A stretch of DNA of 64,000 bases from Dyella_B humi (GTDB lineage: Bacteria; Pseudomonadota; Gammaproteobacteria; Xanthomonadales; Rhodanobacteraceae). The notes under the pieces were generated by a model. It did no database searches. It saw nothing but the letters and a program-made list of their open reading frames with translations, and was not told the origin of the DNA. The translations under genes and the position numbers were made by a program. Each line of letters begins with the position of its first letter. The stretch's first letter is position 1. Of the stretch, positions 33,409-42,393 are shown one piece after another. The DNA is taken from NCBI RefSeq assembly GCF_044904605.1, contig NZ_JADIKI010000023.1, forward strand, positions 1,178,001-1,242,000. Reading direction: 5' to 3'.

Positions 33409-34779
33409 TCACTTCTGTTTTTCAGGCCGCCTCCATCCGTGCAACGTCGCCTGCCTGCCACGCGCTACGGTAAGCTCGCCGGCCGGTGCATCTTTGGTAA
33501 TCACCGAACCAGCACCGATAGTTGCTTGCGCTCCTACTGTGACGGGTGCAACCAACGCCGCATTGGAACCGATGAACGCACCGTCTTCGATCGTGGTGAC
33601 GAATTTATTCACGCCGTCGTAATTGCAAGTGATAGTGCCGGCGCCGACGTTCACGTGGCGACCAATCACCGTGTCACCTAAGTAGGTGAGGTGATTGGCT
33701 TTGCTGCCTTCACCGATGCGCGCTTTCTTGGTTTCCACGAAATTGCCAACGTGCACGCCGGCAGCGAGTTCGGTACCCGGACGCATGCGCGCGAAAGGTC
33801 CGATAAGACAAGGGCCGTGCGTGATGACACCTTCCAGTTCGCAATGCGCATGCACGACAGTGCCTGCTGCCAGATGCACGTCTTTCAGGCGCGAAAAAGG
33901 TCCGATGCGCACGTCATCGCCAAGTTGCACGTCACCTTCCAGGATCACGTCGATATCGATCTCGACATCGCGTGCCGCCTTTACGACACCGCGTACGTCC
34001 ACACGTCGCGGATCGACCACGCGCACACCTTCCAACATCAGCGCATGCACGGCGCGCTGGCGATATGCATCTTCCAGTTCGGTGAGCTGCGAAGGCGTAT
34101 TGGCGCCAGCTGCCTCCATGGGATCTTCGCATTCGATGCACTGAGCCGCGCGACCTTCTTCGGCAGCCATCTGGAAGATGTCGGTAAGGTAGTACTCGCC
34201 CTGTGCATTATTGCGGTCGAGCTTGCCGATCCACTGCCGCAACGAAACCGCATCGGCGGACACGATACCTGTGTTGATCAGGTTGATGGCGCGCTGCGCG
34301 TCATCGGCGTCCTTTTCCTCAACCACCGCACGCACAGAGCAGTTGCCATCACGCAACACGCGGCCGTACCCCTGCGGATTGGCCACTCGCGTCGCCAGCA
34401 TGGATAGGCTGCTTTCGGTTTGCACCAGTCGCTGCAGGGTTTCAGCACGGGTCAGCGGCACGTCACCGTAGAGCACCAGCACCCGCACCTCGTCCGGCAC
34501 GTTACGCAAGGCTTGCTCCACCGCGTGACCGGTGCCGAGCTGCTCGGCCTGCAAGGTCCAGCGCAGATCGGGCTGGCCGTCGAATGCGGCAAGCACCTGA
34601 TCGCCGTGAAAACCGTAGACGACGTGAATGGCTTCCGGCTGTAGTGCGCGCGCTGTGGCCAGCACATGCGCCAGCAGCGGCCGGCCCGCCAGCGGCATCA
34701 GCACCTTGGCTTTCTTCGACTTCATGCGCTTGCCTTCGCCTGCGGCGAGGACGATGACGTGCAAGGTGGGCTGGCTCAT
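33409..34779 (-). CDS. glmU: Bifunctional N-acetylglucosamine-1-phosphate uridyltransferase/acetyltransferase
   Basis: 456 residues making UDP-GlcNAc for peptidoglycan and LPS. The N-terminal uridyltransferase has VIVLAAGEGKRMKSKKAKVL, LYGDVPLT and NLINTGIV. The left-handed beta-helix acetyltransferase half has hexapeptide repeats from about residue 250 and GEGSKANHLTYLGDTVIG, then NVGAGTITCNYDG. The start at 34779 matches the family. It lies just downstream of atpC, past a terminator. Confidence 0.97.
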   Translation of the reverse strand: MSQPTLHVIVLAAGEGKRMKSKKAKVLMPLAGRPLLAHVLATARALQPEAIHVVYGFHGDQVLAAFDGQPDLRWTLQAEQLGTGHAVEQALRNVPDEVRVLVLYGDVPLTRAETLQRLVQTESSLSMLATRVANPQGYGRVLRDGNCSVRAVVEEKDADDAQRAINLINTGIVSADAVSLRQWIGKLDRNNAQGEYYLTDIFQMAAEEGRAAQCIECEDPMEAAGANTPSQLTELEDAYRQRAVHALMLEGVRVVDPRRVDVRGVVKAARDVEIDIDVILEGDVQLGDDVRIGPFSRLKDVHLAAGTVVHAHCELEGVITHGPCLIGPFARMRPGTELAAGVHVGNFVETKKARIGEGSKANHLTYLGDTVIGRHVNVGAGTITCNYDGVNKFVTTIEDGAFIGSNAALVAPVTVGAQATIGAGSVITKDAPAGELTVARGRQATLHGWRRPEKQK

Positions 34780-34870
34780 AGCGGGTCGATAGCTTGGGTC
34801 ACGGTCGGGCGCTAAGGATACCTTTTGCCAGCGCATACTTTGGGGCGCTTTGGCGTCAAAGCTGTGTGCA

Positions 34871-34900
34871 AACGAAAACGCCGGCGCAAGGCCGGCGTTT
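34871..34900 (-). terminator. Terminator of the atp operon
   Basis: Perfect 10-bp stem AAACGCCGGC with GCCGGCGTTT (34876-34885, 34891-34900), loop of 5. On the minus strand it is followed by T and then CGTTTGC. It begins 24 bp after the atpC stop. Confidence 0.8.
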
Positions 34901-34923
34901 CGCTTAGGGATAAGCAACAACGC

Positions 34924-35346
34924 TTAGTGCTTGAGGTTCTTGCGCAGGCGCTCCAGCGCCTGCAGCTGGGCCAACGCCTGAGCCAGCTTGGCTTGCGCTT
35001 CGGCCACGTCGACGGTACCCGAGCGGTTGGCCAGCGCATCCTCGGCTTCCTGCTTGGCGCGCTTGGCGGCGGCTTCGTCCAGATCGGCGGCACGCGCGGC
35101 GGTATCGGCCAGCACAGTAACCGCCTGCGGCTGCACTTCCAGGATGCCGCCGGACACATAGAACTGCTGGCGCTCGCCGCCTTCCAGCACCACGTCGATG
35201 TGACCGGGCTTCAGGCGCGTGATCAGCGGGGCGTGACGGGGCGTGATACCCAGCTCACCCAGCTCGCCGGTGGCGACTACCATCACCGCGTCGCCATGAA
35301 AGATCTCGGCCTCGGCACTGACGATGTCGCAACGAATGGTGCTCAT
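34924..35346 (-). CDS. atpC: ATP synthase F1 subunit epsilon
   Basis: 140 residues: N-terminal beta-sandwich (CDIVSAEAEIFHGDAVMVVATGELGELGITPRHAPLIT) and a C-terminal helical hairpin (AEDALANRSG to LERLRKNLKH). It couples rotor to gamma and can inhibit hydrolysis. Last gene of the atp operon, separated from atpD by a spacer with a 19-bp inverted repeat. Confidence 0.97.
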   Translation of the reverse strand: MSTIRCDIVSAEAEIFHGDAVMVVATGELGELGITPRHAPLITRLKPGHIDVVLEGGERQQFYVSGGILEVQPQAVTVLADTAARAADLDEAAAKRAKQEAEDALANRSGTVDVAEAQAKLAQALAQLQALERLRKNLKH

Positions 35347-35378
35347 GATTTTCTCGCTTCGCTCAGTGGCGTCAATCG

Positions 35379-35434
35379 GAAATCGTCAATCGGGAATGGC
35401 GCGGACTGCCTTACGATTCCCGATTGACGATTTC
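35379..35434. repeat. 19-bp inverted repeat in the atpD-atpC spacer
   Basis: Perfect arms GAAATCGTCAATCGGGAAT (35379-35397) and its complement (35416-35434) with an 18-bp loop. Related arms recur at 37875-37949. It may form an mRNA stem that sets relative atpC output. Confidence 0.85.
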
Positions 35435-35443
35435 CAGCTTTAC

Positions 35444-36877
35444 TTAGGCCGCCTTCTTGGCGCCCATCTCCTCGGCCTTCTTGATGGCTTCGTCGATGGT
35501 GCCGACCATGTAGAACGCCTGCTCGGGGATGTGGTCCACCTCGCCTTCCACGATCATCTTGAAGCCGCGGATGGTTTCCTTCAGCGTCACGTACTTGCCG
35601 GGCGCGCCGGTGAACACTTCGGCCACGTGGAACGGCTGCGAGAAGAAGCGCTCACACTTACGAGCGCGGTACACCACCTGCTTGTCTTCCTCGGACAGTT
35701 CGTCCATACCGAGAATCGCTATGATGTCCTTCAGTTCCTTGTAGCGCTGCAGGGTGCCCTGCACCTTGCGGGCCACGTCATAGTGCTCCTGTCCAACCAC
35801 CTGCGGATCGAGCTGGCGGCTGGTGGAGTCCAGCGGATCCACGGCCGGGTAGATGCCCAGAGAGGCGATCTGACGGCTCAGGGTGACGGTGGAATCCAAG
35901 TGCGCGAAGGTGGTGGCCGGCGACGGGTCGGTCAGGTCGTCCGCGGGCACGTACACGGCCTGGATCGAGGTGATCGAGCCGGTTTTGGTGGAGGTGATGC
36001 GCTCCTGCAGCACGCCCATTTCTTCGGCCAGCGTCGGCTGATAACCCACCGCGGACGGCATACGGCCGAGCAGCGCGGACACTTCGGTACCGGCCAGGGT
36101 GTAGCGATAGATGTTGTCAACGAAGAACAGCACGTCGCGGCCCTTGCCGTGCTCGTCCTTCTGGTCGCGGAAGTATTCGGCCATAGTGAGACCCGTCAGC
36201 GCCACGCGCAGACGGTTGCCCGGCGGCTCGTTCATCTGGCCGTACACCATCGCCACTTTCGATTCCGGCAGGTTGTCCAGCTTCACGACGCCGGCGTCCT
36301 GCATTTCGTGATAGAAGTCGTTGCCCTCGCGAGTGCGCTCACCCACGCCAGCAAACACCGACAGACCTGAGTGCTGGGTGGCGATGTTGTTGATCAGCTC
36401 CAGCATGTTCACCGTCTTACCCACGCCAGCGCCGCCGAACAGGCCCACCTTGCCGCCCTTGGCGAACGGGCACACCAGGTCGATCACCTTGATGCCGGTT
36501 TCCAGCAGCTCGTTGGCGAGCGCCTGGTCGTCGTAGCTGGGTGCTTCGCGGTGGATCACCCAGTGATCTTCGGCGCTGATTGGGCCGACTTCGTCGATGG
36601 GGTTACCAAGCACGTCCATGATGCGGCCGAGTGTGGCCTTGCCGACCGGCACTTTGATGCCTTCGCCAGTGTTGCGGGCGACGAGGCCGCGCTTCAGACC
36701 GTCAGTGGAACCGAGGGCGATCGTACGCACGACGCCATCACCCAGTACCTGCTGGACTTCCAGCGTGATCTGGGTGCCGTCGATCTTCAGTGCGTCATAC
36801 ACCTGCGGCACCTGATCGCGTGCGAACTCGACGTCGATAACCGCGCCGATGATCTGTACAACTTTGCCCTGGCTCAT
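35444..36877 (-). CDS. atpD: ATP synthase F1 subunit beta
   Basis: 477-residue catalytic subunit. Walker A GGAGVGKT is at residues 148-155; AGVGERTREGNDFYHEM and DVLFFVDNIYRYTLAGTEVSALLGRMPSAVGYQPTL carry the catalytic Glu and Walker B. The length is slightly above E. coli because of a short insert near residue 110. Part of atpIBEFHAGDC. Confidence 0.99.
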   Translation of the reverse strand: MSQGKVVQIIGAVIDVEFARDQVPQVYDALKIDGTQITLEVQQVLGDGVVRTIALGSTDGLKRGLVARNTGEGIKVPVGKATLGRIMDVLGNPIDEVGPISAEDHWVIHREAPSYDDQALANELLETGIKVIDLVCPFAKGGKVGLFGGAGVGKTVNMLELINNIATQHSGLSVFAGVGERTREGNDFYHEMQDAGVVKLDNLPESKVAMVYGQMNEPPGNRLRVALTGLTMAEYFRDQKDEHGKGRDVLFFVDNIYRYTLAGTEVSALLGRMPSAVGYQPTLAEEMGVLQERITSTKTGSITSIQAVYVPADDLTDPSPATTFAHLDSTVTLSRQIASLGIYPAVDPLDSTSRQLDPQVVGQEHYDVARKVQGTLQRYKELKDIIAILGMDELSEEDKQVVYRARKCERFFSQPFHVAEVFTGAPGKYVTLKETIRGFKMIVEGEVDHIPEQAFYMVGTIDEAIKKAEEMGAKKAA

Positions 36878-36946
36878 GGATGTGCTCCAAATGGATCTTT
36901 AAGGTTCATATCGGCGCCGCTGGAGCGTCGCCATTCATAGTTCAAA

Positions 36947-37846
36947 TCAAACCGCCGCGGCGCCGCCGACGATTTCGGAGATTTCCTGCGTAATTGCTGC
37001 CTGGCGCGCCTTGTTATAGCTAAGTGTCAGCTCGGCGATGACCTTGTTGGCGTTGTCGGATGCAGACTTCATCGCCACCATGCGCGCCGCGTGTTCGCTG
37101 GCGAGGTTTTCCAACACCGCCTGATACACCACGGACTCAATGTAGCGGCCGAGCACGTGCTCGAGCACCGCAGCGGCGTCGGGTTCGTAGATGTAGTCCC
37201 AGTCGTGCGATTGTTCCAGCGCCACACCCGCCACGTGTTGCGCTTCCAGTTCGGCAGCGACCGTCGGCAGCGGCAGCAGCGCATCGACCGTCGGCTTCTG
37301 CGTCATGGTGTTGACGAAGTCGTTGTAAGCGAGGAAAACGCGATCCAGCTTGCCTTCCTTGTACGCATCCAGCACGACCTTGATCACGCCGATGAGCTGC
37401 TCGACCTTCGGACGCTCGCCCAGGTGCGTGGAGCTGCCGATCAGGTTCACGCCCTTGATGCGGCGGAAGAACTGCACCGCTTTCTGGCCGATGGCGACCA
37501 CGTCGACCTGCACACCCTTGTCCTGCCATTCGCGGATGGCGGGCAGCAGGCGGCGGAACAGGTTGGAGTTGAGGCCGCCACAGAGGCCGCGATCAGTGGT
37601 CACCACCACGTAGCCCACGCGCGCGACGTCAGCGCGCTCGACCAGGAACGGATGCTTGAACTCCGTGTTGGCCTGCGCGACGTGCGCGATCACTTTGCGC
37701 ATGGAGCGCGCGTAGGGACGCGAGGCCTTCATCAGGTCCTGCGCTTTGCGAATCTTCGAGGCCGAGACCATTTCGAGCGCGCGCGTCACCTTGCGCATGT
37801 TCTGCGTGCTCTTGATCTTGGTTTTAATTTCGCGTCCGCTTGCCAT
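36947..37846 (-). CDS. atpG: ATP synthase F1 subunit gamma
   Basis: 299-residue central stalk. The N-terminal coiled-coil helix ASGREIKTKIKSTQNMRKVTRALEMVSASK and C-terminal MVAMKSASDNANKVIAELTLSYNKARQAAITQEI are the conserved rotor helices; VTTDRGLCGGLN is intact. It lies between atpA and atpD with structured spacers on its atpA side. Confidence 0.98.
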   Translation of the reverse strand: MASGREIKTKIKSTQNMRKVTRALEMVSASKIRKAQDLMKASRPYARSMRKVIAHVAQANTEFKHPFLVERADVARVGYVVVTTDRGLCGGLNSNLFRRLLPAIREWQDKGVQVDVVAIGQKAVQFFRRIKGVNLIGSSTHLGERPKVEQLIGVIKVVLDAYKEGKLDRVFLAYNDFVNTMTQKPTVDALLPLPTVAAELEAQHVAGVALEQSHDWDYIYEPDAAAVLEHVLGRYIESVVYQAVLENLASEHAARMVAMKSASDNANKVIAELTLSYNKARQAAITQEISEIVGGAAAV

Positions 37847-37874
37847 TTGCTTCGCTCGTTATGCTCGCTCGGGG

Positions 37875-37949
37875 GAATCGTAAACAGTGAATCGGGAATC
37901 GTTGAAAGCTGCTGGGATTCGCACTCTTCCGATTCCCGATTGACGATTC
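37875..37949. repeat. Inverted repeat in the atpA-atpG spacer
   Basis: Right arm CGATTCCCGATTGACGATTC (37930-37949). The left arm (37875-37901) carries its complement interrupted by about 6 extra bases (GAATCGT-AAACAG-TGAATCGGGAATCG). Same family as the 35379-35434 repeat, here between atpA and atpG. Confidence 0.75.
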
Positions 37950-37960
37950 TCGGCTCTTAA

Positions 37961-39511
37961 TTACCAGCTGCCCGTCTTCTTGAACTCGTCGAGGCCAGCC
38001 TTGAACGTACCCTCGATGTCGTTGTTCCAGTCACCGGTGGCGACAATCTTTTTGATCAGCTCGCCGTGGTTCTGGTGGAAGAAGGCGTGCATGCCCTTCT
38101 CGAACGCAAGCACTTTGTTCACCGGCAAATCGTCCAGATAGCCCTTTTCAGCGGCGTACACGGACAGGGCTAGCTCGGCGATAGAGAGCGGGGCGTACTG
38201 CTTCTGCTTCATCAGTTCGGTGACGCGCTGACCGCGGTCGAGCTGGGCGCGCGTGGCCGGGTCGAGATCCGATGCGAACTGAGCAAATGCAGCGAGCTCA
38301 CGATACTGGGCCAGAGCCAGTTTCACACCGCCAGACAGCTTCTTCACGATCTTGGTCTGCGCCGCGCCACCCACGCGCGACACCGAGATACCGGCGTTCA
38401 CGGCCGGGCGGATACCGGCGTTGAACAGGTCGGTCTCGAGGAAGATCTGACCGTCGGTGATCGAGATCACGTTGGTCGGCACGAATGCGGACACGTCGCC
38501 GGCCTGTGTTTCGATGATCGGCAGCGCGGTGAGCGAGCCGGTCTTGCCCTTCACTTCGCCGCTGGTGAACTTCTCGACGTACTCCTCAGACACGCGAGCA
38601 GCGCGCTCAAGCAGACGCGAGTGGAGATAGAACACGTCGCCCGGATACGCTTCGCGGCCCGGCGGACGCTTCAGCAGCAGCGAGATCTGACGATAGGCCA
38701 CGGCCTGCTTGGAGAGATCGTCGTAAACGATCAAGGCATCCTGGCCACGGTCACGGAAGTATTCGCCCATCGCGCAACCGGCGTACGGAGCGATGTACTG
38801 CAGCGCGGCGGATTCGGAGGCGGAAGCCACCACCACGATAGTATTGGCGAGCGCACCGTTCTCTTCCAACTTGCGCACCACGTTGGCGATCGACGAGCGC
38901 TTCTGACCGATCGCGACATAGATACAGAAAATGCCGGAGTCGCGCTGGTTGATGATCGCGTCGATGGCGAGTGCGGTCTTGCCGGTCTGGCGGTCGCCGA
39001 TCACCAGCTCGCGCTGGCCGCGGCCGATCGGGATCATCGAGTCGACAGACTTGTAGCCGGTCTGCACCGGCTGGTCCACCGACTTACGCCACACCACGCC
39101 TGGCGCGACCTTCTCGATCGGCGAGCTGAGCTTGGCGTTGATCGGACCCTTGCCATCGATCGGATTGCCCAGTGAGTCCACCACGCGGCCCAGCATTTCC
39201 GGGCCAACCGGCACTTCGAGAATGCGGCCGGTGGTCTTGGCGGTGTCGCCCTCGCGCAGATGCTGGTATTCGCCCAGCACCACGGCGCCGACGGAGTCGC
39301 GCTCGAGGTTCAACGCCAGTGCAAAAGCGTTGCCCGGCAGTTCGATCATTTCGCCCTGCATGACGTCGGCCAGGCCGTGGATGCGCACGATGCCGTCGGA
39401 CACGCTGATGATCGTGCCCTCGTTGCGGGCTTCCGCGCCGAGCTTGAACTGCTCGATGCGGTTCTTAATCAGTTCGCTGATCTCGGACGGATTGAGAGTG
39501 GTGCTGGACAT
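37961..39511 (-). CDS. atpA: ATP synthase F1 subunit alpha
   Basis: 516-residue non-catalytic nucleotide-binding subunit. Walker A GDRQTGKT is at residues 172-179; YDDLSKQAVAYRQISLLLKRPPGREAYPGDVFYLHSRLLERAA contains Walker B and the arginine-finger region follows. Length is normal. It lies 58 bp after atpH. Confidence 0.99.
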   Translation of the reverse strand: MSSTTLNPSEISELIKNRIEQFKLGAEARNEGTIISVSDGIVRIHGLADVMQGEMIELPGNAFALALNLERDSVGAVVLGEYQHLREGDTAKTTGRILEVPVGPEMLGRVVDSLGNPIDGKGPINAKLSSPIEKVAPGVVWRKSVDQPVQTGYKSVDSMIPIGRGQRELVIGDRQTGKTALAIDAIINQRDSGIFCIYVAIGQKRSSIANVVRKLEENGALANTIVVVASASESAALQYIAPYAGCAMGEYFRDRGQDALIVYDDLSKQAVAYRQISLLLKRPPGREAYPGDVFYLHSRLLERAARVSEEYVEKFTSGEVKGKTGSLTALPIIETQAGDVSAFVPTNVISITDGQIFLETDLFNAGIRPAVNAGISVSRVGGAAQTKIVKKLSGGVKLALAQYRELAAFAQFASDLDPATRAQLDRGQRVTELMKQKQYAPLSIAELALSVYAAEKGYLDDLPVNKVLAFEKGMHAFFHQNHGELIKKIVATGDWNNDIEGTFKAGLDEFKKTGSW

Positions 39512-39569
39512 GGTCGTTATCCTTGGGTTTGCGCCGCGCTAGCGGCACCCGGTGATTTTTGAAATCTGT

Positions 39570-40106
39570 TTATTGCGTCAGAGCACTGGCTAGGCGCTGC
39601 AGGCGACCGCGGGCGGAACCGTCGATCACCTCGCTACCGGTATCGATCACGACACCCGCCAGCAGCGAAGGATCGACCTGGGTTTCCAGTTCGATTTCGC
39701 GCTTGAAGCGGCGCTTGAGCGATGCCTTCAGCTGCTCGGCCTGCGCGGCGTCCACAGCCATTGCGCTAGTGACCTTCACCAGCAGCTGTGACTCGGATTC
39801 ACGCTTGTAAGTTTCGTACAGCGCGGCCACGTCGGGCAGCAGCGATACGCGATGCCGCTCGGCCAGTTCAGTGAGGAACTTGCCGAAGGCGCCATCCACC
39901 TTCGTGCCTTCGGGCAGATGCAGCGCTACCAACTGCTCCGGCTGCACGCGCGGATCGTTGCTGAGCGCGGCTACGCGCGGGTCGCTCGAGACCTGCGCAG
40001 CAAACGCCAGCGCCTGCGACCAGGCGGCTAGAGCGCCTTCCGCACGCGCCAGCTCGAAAGCGGCGCGGGCGTAGGGGCGGGCGAGAGTGATCGACTGTGC
40101 GGCCAT
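39570..40106 (-). CDS. atpH: ATP synthase F1 subunit delta
   Basis: 178-residue stator subunit: ITLARPYARAAFELARAEGALAAWS at the N-terminus and, near the C-terminus, REIELETQVDPSLLAGVVIDTGSEVIDGSARGRLQRLASALT, the family signature. Follows atpF by 3 bp. Confidence 0.97.
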   Translation of the reverse strand: MAAQSITLARPYARAAFELARAEGALAAWSQALAFAAQVSSDPRVAALSNDPRVQPEQLVALHLPEGTKVDGAFGKFLTELAERHRVSLLPDVAALYETYKRESESQLLVKVTSAMAVDAAQAEQLKASLKRRFKREIELETQVDPSLLAGVVIDTGSEVIDGSARGRLQRLASALTQ

Positions 40107-40109
40107 CGA

Positions 40110-40580
40110 TCAGATCTCGGCCGCGAGCTGGTCGAGCAGTACCTTATGCGCCGCCGGATCGATTTCGCGCTGCACGATCTTCGACGCACCTTGCACAGCC
40201 AAGGCACCGACGCGCTCGCGCAGTTCCTCGCGCGCACGCTGCGCCATCGAAGCGATCTCGTCCTGCGCCGCCGCCTTCTGGCGATTGATTTCGGCCACCG
40301 CGTCGGCACGGGCCTTATCCAGTATCTGGTTGGCCTGCTGCTGCGCGCGATCGATGATCTCGGTCGCTTGCTGGCGTGCTTGCTTGACCTCGGCGGCTGC
40401 CTTGTTGTCGGCTTCCCGCAACTCGGCGTGCGCGCGCTCGGCGGCATTGAGACCTTCGGCAATCTTCAACTGCCGCTCTTCGATGGCCTTGGTGAGATGC
40501 GGCCACACGAAGTGCACGCAGAACCAGATCAGGATGGCGAATGAGATCATTTCGCCGATCAGAGTGGCATTGAATTCCAT
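40110..40580 (-). CDS. atpF: ATP synthase F0 subunit b
   Basis: 156-residue peripheral stalk. One N-terminal membrane helix (LIGEMISFAILIWFCVHFVWP) precedes a long alanine-rich coiled coil (LKIAEGLNAAERAHAELREADNKAAAEVKQARQQA). Same length as E. coli b. Preceded on the transcript by two strong hairpins in the atpE-atpF spacer. Confidence 0.97.
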   Translation of the reverse strand: MEFNATLIGEMISFAILIWFCVHFVWPHLTKAIEERQLKIAEGLNAAERAHAELREADNKAAAEVKQARQQATEIIDRAQQQANQILDKARADAVAEINRQKAAAQDEIASMAQRAREELRERVGALAVQGASKIVQREIDPAAHKVLLDQLAAEI

Positions 40581-40612
40581 CGCTGCGTTACCTGTACGTA
40601 CGGGTTATTGCG

Positions 40613-40662
40613 GACACGGGCGGTATGCGCCCGTGTCGAGCTGGCGGCGCAGAAGCGCCGCC
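40613..40662 (-). other. Two adjacent GC hairpins in the atpE-atpF spacer
   Basis: Perfect stems 40643-40650 with 40655-40662 (GGCGGCGC, loop of 4) and 40613-40622 with 40628-40637 (GACACGGGCG, loop of 5). They immediately follow the atpE stop on the transcript. No T-tract follows, so they are better read as 3-prime stabilisers or processing barriers than as a full terminator. This may raise atpE output relative to atpF. Confidence 0.7.
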
Positions 40663-40668
40663 CATGGA

Positions 40669-40947
40669 TTAGCCTGCAACCAGCTTCGACAGCAGCGGAT
40701 TTGCCACGGCGAAATACATGGCCAGCGCCACGCCGATCAAGAACGCTGCGTCGATCAAACCGGCGAGCAGGAACATGCGACCCTGCAGCAGTGGCACCAG
40801 CTCAGGCTGGCGGGCAGCGGCTTCGAGGAACTTCGAGCCCATGATACCGATGCCGATACAAGCGCCCAGCGCGCCGAAACCGATGATCAAGCCGAGAGCG
40901 ATGGCGGTGAAGCCCTGGACCTGAGCAATGTGAGCGACTAGTTCCAC
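40669..40947 (-). CDS. atpE: ATP synthase F0 subunit c
   Basis: 92-residue proteolipid with two membrane helices and the polar loop (AAARQPELVPLLQ). The proton-binding carboxylate is Asp66 in LLAGLIDAAFLIGVALAMYF, and the sodium-binding Gln/Glu pattern is absent, so the enzyme is proton-driven. The N-terminus is slightly longer than E. coli. High stoichiometry of c may be aided by the hairpins that follow. Confidence 0.97.
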   Translation of the reverse strand: MELVAHIAQVQGFTAIALGLIIGFGALGACIGIGIMGSKFLEAAARQPELVPLLQGRMFLLAGLIDAAFLIGVALAMYFAVANPLLSKLVAG

Positions 40948-40999
40948 GATGATCTCCTCAAGAAAAAGAAAGCGGTAGTTCTAACGAAAGTGAACGAAA

Positions 41000-41800
41000 T
41001 TAATGGTGATCGTGGGCCATCGAGATGTACACGATGGTGAGCACCATAAAAATGAAGGCTTGGATCGAAATGATCAGGATGTGGAAGATGCCCCACACTG
41101 CATAGCCGATAACACCCATGCCAAAGAACAGCCAACTGCCCGCGCTGAACAAGCCGGCGATCAGCATGAACACCAGCTCGCCCGCGTACATGTTGCCGAA
41201 CAGTCGCATGGCCAGACTGACCGGCTTGGCTACCAGCTCGACCAGGTTCAGCGCAAAGTTGAAGGGAGCGAACCACTTGCCGAAGGGTGCAGTGAACAGC
41301 TCGTGCATGTAGCCGCCGAACCCCTTGGCCTTGAAACTGTAGAAGATCACCAGCAGCAGCACAGTGACGGACATGGCGAACGTCATATTGACGTCGGCGG
41401 TAGGTACGGCGCGGAAGTGAGCGACGTGGAACTTCTCCGTGACCCAGGGCAACAGGTCGACCGGCAGCAAGTCCATGGCGTTCATCAGGAACACCCACAC
41501 AAAAACCGTCAACGCCAGCGGCCCCAGGAAGCGGCGATCGCCGTGAAAAACGTCCTTAACCTGGCCATCGACAAATTCGAGCACGATCTCAAGGAACGCC
41601 TGCCCCTTGCCGGGCACGCCCGAAGTGGCTTTGCGCGCCTGCAGCCAGAACCAAAGGCAGAAAATCAGACCCAGACCCAGCGATACGGCCACGGAATCGA
41701 GATGGAATGACCAAAAGCCGTTTGCACCGACCTGGAAATTCAGGTGCGTCAGATGATGCTGGATGTATTCGGTAAGACCGCCCTGCGGCTCGCTTGCCAT
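41000..41800 (-). CDS. atpB: ATP synthase F0 subunit a
   Basis: 266-residue proton-channel subunit with at least five membrane helices. The essential Arg lies in LVELVAKPVSLAMRLFGNMYAGELVFMLIAGLF, and the N-terminal periplasmic HHLTHLNFQV is conserved. Follows atpI by 3 bp. Confidence 0.98.
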   Translation of the reverse strand: MASEPQGGLTEYIQHHLTHLNFQVGANGFWSFHLDSVAVSLGLGLIFCLWFWLQARKATSGVPGKGQAFLEIVLEFVDGQVKDVFHGDRRFLGPLALTVFVWVFLMNAMDLLPVDLLPWVTEKFHVAHFRAVPTADVNMTFAMSVTVLLLVIFYSFKAKGFGGYMHELFTAPFGKWFAPFNFALNLVELVAKPVSLAMRLFGNMYAGELVFMLIAGLFSAGSWLFFGMGVIGYAVWGIFHILIISIQAFIFMVLTIVYISMAHDHH

Positions 41801-41803
41801 CTC

Positions 41804-42169
41804 TTAACCCTTGAATCTAAATGCCAGCAGATTAACCGCGTACGCAGCCACCAGCCCCGTGATGGCGGCCAGCGGCGGCAATTTCCATTGAAACATGATC
41901 GCGATCATCCCCCCGATGATCACCATCCATTTCAGGATCATGCCCGTCAGCAGACGCCCAAGCGCCATACCGGCGCCGCCCACCTGGCTGAACATCCTCG
42001 CCGAAAGCAGCGCAGTACCCACCGCCGCTAACGTTGCCCCAGCCGCTGCCGCAATCGCCTCGCGAAGCCCGAGCGTCGCGAAAACAAGGCCAACGATAAC
42101 CGCCACGAATAGCTGCCATAGCAGCAATCGCAGAGCAAGGCGTCGACCGGAAGCAAGACTGTTGAGCAC
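41804..42169 (-). CDS. atpI: ATP synthase assembly protein AtpI
   Basis: 121 residues with four membrane helices (LLLWQLFVAVIVGLVFATLG, then LILK-type and LPPLAAITGLVAAYAVNLLAFRFKG). AtpI supports c-ring assembly and magnesium uptake. The GTG at 42169 is preferred because the likely -10 box (42232-42237) puts transcription start near 42225, close to the longer TTG reading at 42223, and because the family starts near this point. First gene of the atp operon. Confidence 0.82.
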   Translation of the reverse strand: MLNSLASGRRLALRLLLWQLFVAVIVGLVFATLGLREAIAAAAGATLAAVGTALLSARMFSQVGGAGMALGRLLTGMILKWMVIIGGMIAIMFQWKLPPLAAITGLVAAYAVNLLAFRFKG

Positions 42170-42231
42170 GTGAGGGTTCCCGCGGTGTAGCAAGGCATCA
42201 ACCCGCCACGGGTCACGATCCAATCTAAAAA

Positions 42232-42261
42232 AGTATATCAGTGCAGCTTTTGGGCCAGCAA
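42232..42261 (-). promoter_or_regulatory. Sigma-70 promoter of the atp operon
   Basis: On the minus strand TTGCTG (42256-42261) and TATACT (42232-42237) are separated by 18 bp. The -10 matches the consensus at five of six positions. It lies about 60 bp before the atpI start. Confidence 0.55.
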
Positions 42262-42321
42262 GCCGAGACTATGCGACACGCCGTCCCGGGGGGCTTTTCG
42301 GACAACACAATTCCAGACAAG

Positions 42322-42350
42322 AAAAAGGCCGGACGCGTTAGCGTCCGGCC
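42322..42350 (-). terminator. Intrinsic terminator after the phasin gene
   Basis: Perfect 10-bp GC stem GGCCGGACGC with GCGTCCGGCC (42327-42336, 42341-42350) around a TAAC loop on the minus strand, followed by TTTTTC. It sits 44 bp beyond the phasin stop and upstream of the atp promoter. Confidence 0.85.
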
Positions 42351-42393
42351 TAAGGGCATATCGCAAGGGGAGTCGCGATATGCGAGAGGGTAA

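Noticed and set aside
35379..37949. Atp-spacer repeats considered as a CRISPR-like array
   Set aside because: Only two copies, each an inverted repeat in a different gene spacer, with no regular spacers or cas genes.
42170..42223. TTG start at 42223 for atpI
   Set aside because: The likely promoter -10 at 42232-42237 puts transcription start at about this position, and the extra 18 residues do not resemble AtpI.
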